Source: Daldinia sp. FL1419
Lineage: Eukaryota; Ascomycota; Sordariomycetes; Xylariales; Hypoxylaceae
Assembly: GCA_025201765.1 (NCBI GenBank)
Contig: MU623597.1
Coordinates: 1 to 29,869 of the forward strand
Length of the DNA: 29,869 bases
Direction: 5' to 3'
Shown: in pieces, positions 22,040-29,869 of the stretch
Layout of the letters: each line of letters begins with the position of its first letter
Position numbering within the stretch: position 1 is the stretch's first letter
Position numbers and translations under genes: made by a program
The notes under the pieces: model-generated
The model's database searches: none
The model's input: the letters and a program-made list of their open reading frames with translations, nothing else
What the model was told of the DNA's origin: nothing

Positions 22040-22921
22040 AAAGCGATACGGTTCGCGGCATTTTTATTTTTTATTTTTAATTACCTTTTCTTCATTGGTT
22101 TGGAGTTTGAGCATAAGGCATGGTATTTCTTCCTTTTTTTTCTCTCCCTTTTTTCGAGGGAATGATACATCCGTGGGTTGATTACCACGGTCGGTCTGCG
22201 CAGATAAACCAGATGCAAAAGCTAAGACGAGACGCGAATCCAGACGAAAAAAAGAGCTGGTTGTATAAATCAAACGTGTGAGGATGCCAAATAACCGAAA
22301 TCGGTGTCGAAATGCCTGTTGAGTACCATCCATTCACGGAGTACAACAGGAAATAGATGATCTTTTTCTTTTCCAAAAAAGAATTAGGATAGTTATTATA
22401 CTACAATTTAAAAGGAATTATTTCTAATACTGATTTATGTAACTTCGTGATCTTCCTGTGTGATTTTGTGATTATAGGTAAGAATGGTACTTTTTATGGA
22501 TCATGATGTAATTACTAGTAGTTAACCTAGGAACTAGATAAGATTGATATCTTGTCGATTAGATCGAAGGCACTATATCCCTTTAATAACTACCTGGCTT
22601 AGATGAATGTGATTAGACGCTTTTTACCCATATATATCCAACTTAAATTTGTCTATCCGATCAGCAAGGCTCGGCTACGGTATCTATACCTTATACTGTA
22701 CGAGATCCGTACGAGATCCGTACGAGAAACGGTGAACTAGTTAGTCGATCTAAGCTAAGGAATAAACGTCGGGAATCCTAGTAAATTGAAGTGGGATGCT
22801 TTGACACGGCCGCCAACTTCTCATTTATTTTATACATACGCGACACGATTCACATTTGTCAATTTACATGTTGGAATATATCTTCTAATGCAACTAGCTC
22901 AACGATGACAAATCCGCCAAG
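22040..22921. other. Intergenic, PEPCK 3' flank and PAN2 promoter
   Basis: A T-rich stretch right after the PEPCK stop (22060-22155) is the likely 3' untranslated region. Further on there is an 11-bp tandem repeat (22698-22727), about 200 bp before the PAN2 ATG. No additional gene is seen. Confidence 0.6.
22698..22727. repeat. 11-bp tandem repeat in the PAN2 upstream region
   Basis: Two perfect units of GTACGAGATCC plus a partial third (GTACGAGA) run head to tail. The unit contains a GTAC core. The repeat may be a cluster of regulator sites or simple slippage DNA. Confidence 0.7.
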
Positions 22922-25900
22922 ATGGACGGAGATTGGGATGAGGCAAGTATTTCTTCATTAGCAATTCGAATTGGCTTAAAAATACACAAATATGATTTGA
23001 GGAGGGGCTAGGTCTGATCGAGGTCTGATCGAGGCCTGGTCGAGGCCGAGATGTTGTCGAGCTACCGATCCATACTTCGCTGAATGATGAACATAAGGCT
23101 AACTATATCCCATGCTCACAGGTTAATCGCATACCTTTCCCGCCACCCGGTCTCCGGGCCATGCCGACGCCTGTCACCGTCTTAGCTTTCGATACTAGCC
23201 AGGAGCTCTTATGGACTGGTAACGAATATGTGCGAGCGATACTCCGATAGCCTCGTATTCCCAAAACCAAGCTAATAGCCACCATAGGGTCGAGTATCCT
23301 CGTTCTACGGCACGAAATTACAGCCCTACACATCCTTCAAAGCCCATACTTCTCAGGATGGTTCGGTTCGACAGATACTCTTCAACGACAAGGGTGTTAT
23401 AGCGCTGGGCTCCCGGGGTGTGCATATGGCACTGAGAAGAGGACCACCCCTATGGTCAATCAGGTCGGTTCCCTTCCCCAACCCGCCGCTATTCTTGGAG
23501 GCTTCGGTCGATACTTATTATAGGCGATGCAGACACGAGGATATGCAGGAATTGCGGTGTATGAGCTTCACATCAAAAGGTACCGCCGAGATACTGGTCG
23601 CTGGTGAACAGGATAAGATGTTTGTGTTAGACATAAATAAGGGCGAGATAACCAAACAAGTACAGTCTATCGGCTCATAATAGGCTAATAGTCGTGCTAC
23701 TGCTAACTTTTTATTAGTTGTCGACGGAGCATAAATACACCATCATGAGGAGAAGTCGACATATATGCGCTGCGACCCCGAGTGGTGCCGTCCACATAAT
23801 CGACCCTGTTAGCTTCCAGGTCATTAAGATATGGAATGCTCATACCGCGGCGATTAATGACATGGATGCGCAGCACGATTTCATCGTTACCTGCGGATAC
23901 TCTATGAGGCACGGGGGCAATTACATGCCTGACCCCTTTGTTAACGTGTTCGATCTAAAAAACATGGTTTCTATGTCCCCTATTCCATTCCCAGCCGGTG
24001 CTGCTTATGTGCGGATGCATCCTCGAATGTCGACAACCAGCATTGTTATGTCACAAATTGGGCAGATGCATGTGGTCGATCTTATGAATCCCAACACTAG
24101 CAACGTGCGTCAAGCAAATAACCTCAGTTACTTTTCAATGATAGAAATCGCTTCGTCAGGAGAGGCTATTGCTCTTGCGGATGGTGATTGCTTTATCCAC
24201 CTTTGGGGCTCACCGAGTAAAATTCATTTTGCTGAATTTCCCACACCGATAGAGACTGCTGATTCCGGAACGGGACCACGGATCGAATTCGATTCTCCCG
24301 ATACGTGAGTGTGCTTCGGTCCACGTCGTCTATATTCGCTAACATGGTATTAGACCATTAAGCGCTGTCGGTATGCCATATTATAGAGAAGTATTGCTAT
24401 CCGCATGGCCAAGTAATATGGTAACGGAAATCGGAGCGCCTCCCGTTAAAATTGATCCACAGTTCTTAGCGACACTTCAGGAGAGAGATTGGGGTTATTT
24501 CGGCAAGAATACTCGACCATTACGGAGAAACCAGGTCGAGGATACTCGAAATACTGAAAACACCCAAAGCTCCTTAAAACCCCCCAAGTTCCTAAGCGAG
24601 AAGGCAAGAGAAGCTGCGAAATCTCCTGCGGGGACACCGGCCCCTGAAGAGGTTGTGCCCGAAATTCCGCAGATTTTGCAAGATAATAAACTCGAAAGCT
24701 TAAAGATCGAGGTACCGGAGTTGTATCAAAATATTGAAATTAAGTATAGTAAATTCGGAATTGATGATTTCGATTTTGGGTAAGTGAATTTGGGAAGACT
24801 GTGAAGTACGTGCTAATAAGACATCAGTTATTTCAATAAAACGCAGTATTCGGGTTTACAAAATCATATTGTTAACGCCTATGCTAACCCACTGCTACAA
24901 GTAATGCATTACACACCTCTGATCCGAAATATTGCTCTACAACATGCGGCAACGGCTTGTGTTGATGAATTGTGTCTCCTCTGCGAATTGGGATTTCTCT
25001 TTGACATGCTCTACAAAGCTGAAGGAGAGGCATGCCAAGCGTCTAATTTCACCAAAACCCTCAGTTACCATCCTGAAGGTAAGTAATGGAGATATATGTC
25101 CCCTGATTATTTACTAATTAGTTTTCGCTAGCGGGCAAGTTGGGTCTACTTGAAGAGGAACCCCATGCGTCACGGACCGTTATGCTTCAACAGTTAGCTC
25201 GATTCCTCCTCAGACAAATGACCCAAAATTATAGTCTGATGGTCCAAACCCCTCACTCTCATAGCACAGAGTCGCCGCGTGCTGGTGCACTCGAAGAAGT
25301 AAGCCCGGGATGTGTCGCGTTACACGTTACTTGACTGACTATATATTTCAGCTCTTCCAAACTTCCGCAACTAGCTCTATCAGATGCATGAATTGTCGGA
25401 GCGAAACTACAAAAGCTGATCATACTATGGTGAACGAACTCATGTACCCTCAGAACGTAAGATCAGCCCGCCTCCAGAAACCAAATAACCCACGCTCATT
25501 ATTCCAGAAATCCGGGCACAGAAACCCGAGAATACGAGGAACAACATTTTCACAAGTATTGAAGATGAGTGTAGAGAGGGAGACTACTAACAAAGGTTGG
25601 TGTAATAACTGCCATAGGTACCAGACGTTGGCCACTCGAAAAACGATACACAAGATACCTAGTGTATTAATGCTTACAACCGCAATCAATACAAATGAAC
25701 ATCGACGGCTTTGGGCTACACCTGGGTGGCTACCAGAAGAAATTGGCGTCATAGTAGACAATGGCCAATTCTTTTGTTTTGAGGGGGAAGATTTGAAGCT
25801 ACACTTGCAGCGGGGGATCCATAATATCACAGTGTATTCTCTTACTGGCCTCGCCGTTAATATTGAGGGTGGTCAGCAGCAGAGATCGCACCTCGTGGCT

Positions 25901-27077
25901 ATGGCAAACAGTAAGTTTCCGTATTCAAAAAGTAATTACAAGAGAGGATCTAACGTAGATTTAGTCGCACACTCTGCACCGACGGCTCCCGGCCAGAGCC
26001 AGTGGTACCTTTTCAACGACTTTTATGTCAAGCCTATTCCCCCTCAAGAGGCACTCACGTTCAATACGTCCTGGAAGACACCGTCAGTCATTACGTATCA
26101 AATCAAATCTGCCAATAACCAGCTCGATTCCACCTGGAAGGAAAATCTAGATTCTAGATTATTATATCTAGATCTGCAGTAAGTCTGTAACCTGCCAAAG
26201 TATCGAACTATACTAATGAATATATAGGGCTGATCGAGCTGATAAAACTTATCGGACCCTGGATCGGCAAACTGAACCAGCTGGACCAGACACGATCGTT
26301 GCTATTGACACGGAATTTGTTAAAATTTCACAACCGGAAGTTGAGATGCATTCAGACGGCGACTCAAAGATCATCCGGCCAACCGTACACGCTTTAGCCA
26401 GAACTTCAATCGTCCGAGGTGTTGGGATGGACGAAGGGTTACCGTTTATCGATGATTATATCACTATCAAGGAGAAGGTCGTCGACTATCTAACTTCATA
26501 CTCCGGAATAACCCCTGAAGACCTAGATATAACGATGGCGCAGCAGAAAGGACACAACCTCGTTCCTTTAAAGATTGCGTACAAGAAAATTTGGATACTC
26601 CTAAACCTCGGATGTAAATTCCTCGGCCACGGTTTGAAGCAAGATTTCCGAGTAATCAATATTCATGTTCCAAAAGCACAAGTTATTGACACGAGCGACT
26701 TATTTTTCATTAAGGAGCGCCTCCGGAAACTGAGTCTCCAGTTCCTTGCACACACCCTGCTCAAAGAAGATATTCAGCAGAGCACACACGATTCCATTGA
26801 GGATGCTAAGACGGCCCTGAAGCTATACCGGAAATACCAGGAATTTACCGAGGCGGGCGTTCTCGATACCATGCTTCAAGAGATTTACGCCAAAGGCGTG
26901 GCCTCCAACTTTAAACCTCCAGCTAAAATGAATCAAGGTCCCGGCGTTCCCAGGACAGATACTCCGCCGGTAGATGGGGGAACAATAGTTGGGCCTACGA
27001 CGCCATCTAGAAAGCCTAGCTCTCTTATACCTGGAACACCGTTGTCAACGCCGGCAAGGAGCTTAAACTTAAGATAG
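22922..27077 (+). CDS. PAN2: PAN2, catalytic subunit of the PAN2-PAN3 poly(A) nuclease
   Basis: Cytoplasmic deadenylase that trims mRNA poly(A) tails with PAN3. Twelve exons: 22922-22942, 23122-23229, 23288-23463, 23533-23659, 23718-24304, 24354-24779, 24828-25078, 25132-25298, 25352-25456, 25508-25910, 25965-26178, 26228-27077 (1144 aa, normal length). Order: a seven-amino-acid first exon MDGDWDE typical of the family; WD40 repeats (to about 340); a linker that in relatives binds PAN3; an inactive ubiquitin-hydrolase-like domain with Cys pairs (CMNC, CNNC); and a C-terminal DEDDh exonuclease. Catalytic residues are all visible: D889 and E891 in AIDTEF, D1001 in GLKQDF, H1049 and D1054 in HDSIED. 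Intron 1 is GC-AG; introns 9 (51 nt) and 10 (54 nt) keep the frame open if retained, and were removed here because their donors and acceptors are strong and the spliced sequence fits the family. Confidence 0.96.
22943..23121 (+). other. GC-AG first intron of PAN2 with an 11-bp tandem repeat
   Basis: The donor is AG|GCAAGT, the strong form of the rare GC donor, and the acceptor is CTCACAG. Three head-to-tail 11-bp units (GGTCTGATCGA twice, then GGCCTGGTCGA) lie at 23011-23043. At 179 nt it is the longest intron of this gene. Confidence 0.8.
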
Positions 27078-27969
27078 GCCCCAATGCCAAGGCCCTTTTG
27101 AAGACATTGTGGTAAACACCAAACACGCATATATAGAAGAGCGAAATAAGCAAGGCAATTTGTGTGTCTTGCACTAAAGATGGGGGAAATAACCACTCCT
27201 CGTCATACCCAACCCCGAATAACGCGCCGTGTCAAGTTCTTATGCTCATTTTGCAGCTTACGAGATTCACGAGGAAGAGCAAAAGACTCCGTCTTGACGC
27301 GCGACAAGTCGAATTTTATCAAAGATGACATGGAAGGGGTTACTAAAATAGTATATGTATCATAGAGCGTGCTATAGAAATAGTCGCTACATAGGTAGTA
27401 GAGCGAGCTATGAGTAGAAATGAAAATTAGTCTTAGATTTTAATGGCTCCTCAGGGCTACTTGTTTCCGTGTGCTTTTCTACCTTGACGTCTCTTGTCTA
27501 ACATTCTAGATGTATTGAGTATCCAATGTTGTTGGTGGTGAATACAATCCAAAGTAATAAATACTCCTTACCTATCCGGGAGGTGGTATTCCTCACTAGA
27601 TAATGAACCTAGATGAGCCTAGTTTAGATAAGGCCATAAGCCGTCGAGACTCTTGATCTAAGCTCAAATGTCATTTGGAAAACTTATGGTTGGCGGAGTG
27701 TGTCGTCTTTGTATATGATTTTTTTTTGGATTTATATCATACATAGAAAATGTAGGTACATCGACACGCCGTCGAATCTAGCCGTCCGCTAGAACCGACA
27801 TCTCCACAGGTAGGAGGTACCTGATATAGGCAAGATAGTCTACTAGGAACGCTGCACTTCAGTTCTCTAGCCGGTATGCTTTCCCCACCCATATACCCTC
27901 TTCACGAGCGGGTAACCACCTCAACGTCCATACCCAAGGCCAACCTAACACCCAGCCTCAAATAACCGC
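27078..27969. other. Convergent intergenic region between PAN2 and RSM7
   Basis: This presumably holds both 3' untranslated regions, with a T-run at 27720-27727. A 67-codon frame at 27162-27365 is not supported. Nothing else was recognised. Confidence 0.5.
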
Positions 27970-29008
27970 CTACCTCTTCTTAGCGCCCACGACAGCATAA
28001 TGCGTCAAGTTAGCACGAGCCGCTGTGCCCAACTTATGCACACCATTCCTCTTATCCCAGACCGTAGACTTGCCCTCGACAACGGCAATAAGCTCCTGCG
28101 CGAAGCGGGTAGCGAACTGCGCGCGTCCGGAGCCCGCGGACCTCTTGCGGCGCACCGCGTCGAGAATCCACATGACGGCGATACGCCGGCGGGCGCGGGC
28201 CGCCATGGGCTGCGGCAGGTCGAGCGATTGGCCACCACCGGCGGCGCCGCGTAAGCTTCGGATGCGGATTAGGGGCGCGACGGAGTCGATGGCGAGGGTT
28301 AGGTAGAGGAGCGGGTTGAGCGGGAGTTGGTCGGGGGGAGGGGAGCCCGGGAGGAGGGGGCGGAGGGGGGAGACTTTGGGCGCGGGGGTGGTGCGGAGGT
28401 AGTTGAGGATCATGGCCATGTTCTAGGGGTTGGTTGATGTTAGCTTGATTCCATATGCTCGATTATCCCTCTTTCATCGTCTTCGTTAACGAAGGCAGAA
28501 AGAAAAGCGGGAGATGCTGACGTACCCTCTGTGCTTGCCCCAGCTTCCCGTCCTTCATCAGGAGCCTCGTAACCTGTTCTACTACAGGATGATATCGATC
28601 TTGCAACTGCTGCTGCTTTCCGACGCGGTCGGGCATGTCGAACAGCAAGCCCGCATCGCCATCTTCATCGATAGAATGGCCGGCGGCAGCCTTCTCGAGC
28701 GCAGCTAGGGCCTCTGCGTTGAGGAAATTTGGCGCAAAGACCTCCGGTGGCTTAGGGACGTATTCTCCGGGGTTTTGTGTCGTCGTCGTCGACGGTGGCG
28801 GCGGTGGTGCCTCGGACTCGGGTGGTATTCTGGTGGTAGTATCATCTACGAGTCCCCTCCTCGCTACTAGTAAGAATGGCGATTGGTGTACCGGCCGTGG
28901 TTCGGGACGAGATGCTATTTGGAAGGGGGTTGTGGGTGTTCGTCGCGTTCGTATGCTAAGATTTCGGACGGCGGCTGTGACGCTCCATGGCGTCAATTTG
29001 CAGGACAT
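27970..29008 (-). CDS. RSM7: Mitochondrial small-subunit ribosomal protein uS7m
   Basis: Component of the mitochondrial 37S ribosomal subunit that binds the 3' domain of the small rRNA. Two exons, 29008-28526 and 28422-27970, with a phase-0 intron of 103 nt give 311 aa. The N-terminus (about 1-60) is rich in Arg, Ser and Thr and poor in acidic residues, as expected for a mitochondrial import sequence. A Pro/Thr linker follows, then the uS7 core: MKDGKLGQAQR, an internal LAIDSVAPLIRIRS, RARRRIAVMWILDAVRRK, FATRFAQELIAVVEGKSTVWDKR and a basic end in AVVGAKKR. The core has the family order of helices. Exon 2 is markedly GC-rich compared with its surroundings. The splice joins CAGAGG to AACATG, giving the conserved QRNM. 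Confidence 0.93.
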
Positions 29009-29739
29009 GATGCCGGATTTTGTTTTATAGGTAGGTGCATCGATTGCAAGCCCGTTTCATGCTTTCAATTGCCTCTTCCTCGTCCTCGTCGTCCCCCAAT
29101 GCCGATGTTTCGTCGATTCGATAATAAATGGCCGACCGCAAAAAATGTTAATCTGAGAATGCGATTCGGCGACATCCTGGGTGCACAAATTAATCCGACG
29201 CACAGACCACTTCACATCAATTTATGTCCATTTATGTAGCTAGGTACCTAGTACTTAGCAACTCAGGTAGATCCAAAAGTTCCTTATCAATCCGATGGAG
29301 GGGTTTATCGTTTATCGATTTCCGAGCTAGACACTGCCACACACGTGAGAACCTTGACATGATACATACAAATTAAGCCACATGGATCGCGTCAAAGATT
29401 CAATATTCTTCTGTAAGCCCCTTTATGACATCTCACTTTTTCGTCTCCAATAATATTTTTTTATTGGACGATCTTGCATATTCTTCTCTACTCTATTATG
29501 CTTAATTTTTCTTCTCCTGCTTACTTTTCCATCTTTATTTCGCTTAGTTATATGCATTTTACTTTTTCTTCGCTTTTTCCTTCCTGACCTTTTTTTTTTC
29601 TTCCTTTTCTTTCCACCAAACTAGTAAAAATCTTTCTTCCCATGTTCCAGCAAACCTAGAACTGTTCCACTAGAAATTAACTAAGCAAAGCTAAGCCATG
29701 ATCTTCCCCCCCTTCCCCCCCCCTTTTTTTTTTCTTTTA
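29009..29739. promoter_or_regulatory. RSM7 upstream region and CT-rich promoter-like tract
   Basis: From about 29420 to 29735 the plus strand is dominated by C and T, ending in homopolymer runs (C and T runs at 29705-29733). CT-rich tracts just upstream of starts are common in fungal promoters, so a plus-strand gene may begin beyond the window. No coding region is seen. The left part is the promoter of RSM7 on the minus strand. Confidence 0.4.
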
Positions 29740-29869
29740 CAGTAAAACCCTGCCATAACGAATCTACTTTATAACGAATCCTCGCGTTAGCGAATTAATT
29801 TTGCGATTTTCGGGTTTTTGTATGTAAAATAACGAATTTTTTCGTATAATGAAATTCGTTAATCTTGAT
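29740..29869. mobile_element. Terminal repeat of a pogo/Tc1-like DNA transposon, cut by the window edge
   Basis: Directly after a TA dinucleotide (29738-29739) the sequence CAGTAAAACCCTGCCATAA begins, the CAGT start typical of pogo-type terminal inverted repeats, which insert at TA. Several ATAACGAAT-like subterminal repeats follow (29756-29763, 29772-29779, 29830-29836). Only one end is inside the window, so the transposase and the other repeat cannot be seen. Confidence 0.55.

Noticed and set aside
28000..28306. Overlapping plus-strand open frames of 84-93 codons
   Set aside because: They are antisense shadows of the GC-rich RSM7 exon 2 and show no family features.

Overview
The window comes from the nuclear genome of a filamentous ascomycete (Pezizomycotina, most likely Sordariomycetes). 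Genes carry many short introns (mostly 48-65 nt, GT..AG with CTAAC/CTAAT-like branch points). There are several Zn2Cys6 (fungal-only) regulators, AT-rich blocks with transition-only decay typical of RIP, and intergenic DNA full of TAGGTA/AGGTACCT motifs. I rebuilt exon structures by eye from splice signals, reading-frame closure and family knowledge; no database was consulted.

Left part (1 to about 15450) looks accessory. After an AT-rich block (1-500) come: an intact six-exon FAD monooxygenase of the salicylate hydroxylase/MAK1 type (1995-3623, +); a convergent AflR-like Zn2Cys6 regulator (4221-5558, -); an AT-rich foldback element whose arm differences are mostly RIP-type transitions (6276-6873), fused to the 3' end of a conserved unknown gene (6838-7521, -); a single-exon UPC2-like Zn2Cys6 regulator (8934-10274, +); a 14-TM-type MFS exporter of nine exons (10754-12886, -); and a 599-residue Zn2Cys6/fungal-specific regulator (13434-15447, -). 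One oxygenase, one efflux pump and three pathway-type regulators resemble the edge of a secondary-metabolite or detoxification cluster, but no PKS, NRPS, terpene synthase or other core enzyme is visible, so this is inference.

Middle (15448-19228) is a 3.8 kb divergent intergenic region with no gene I can support. It contains a few CGG/CCG palindromes that could be Zn2Cys6 sites.

Right part (19229-29008) is housekeeping: ATP-dependent PEP carboxykinase (19229-22039, +), which starts gluconeogenesis; PAN2, the catalytic subunit of the PAN2-PAN3 poly(A) nuclease (22922-27077, +), with all five DEDDh residues present; and mitochondrial ribosomal protein uS7m/RSM7 (27970-29008, -). The window ends in a CT-rich promoter-like tract interrupted at a TA by what looks like the terminal inverted repeat of a pogo/Tc1-type DNA transposon (29740 to the edge).

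The most unusual items are the foldback element that supplies the stop codon of its neighbour, repeated AAATCCG boxes in the exporter promoter, a 538-nt intron in the PEPCK gene, a GC-AG first intron with an 11-bp tandem repeat in PAN2, and two PAN2 introns that keep the frame open if retained. No clearly novel defence or mobile system was found.
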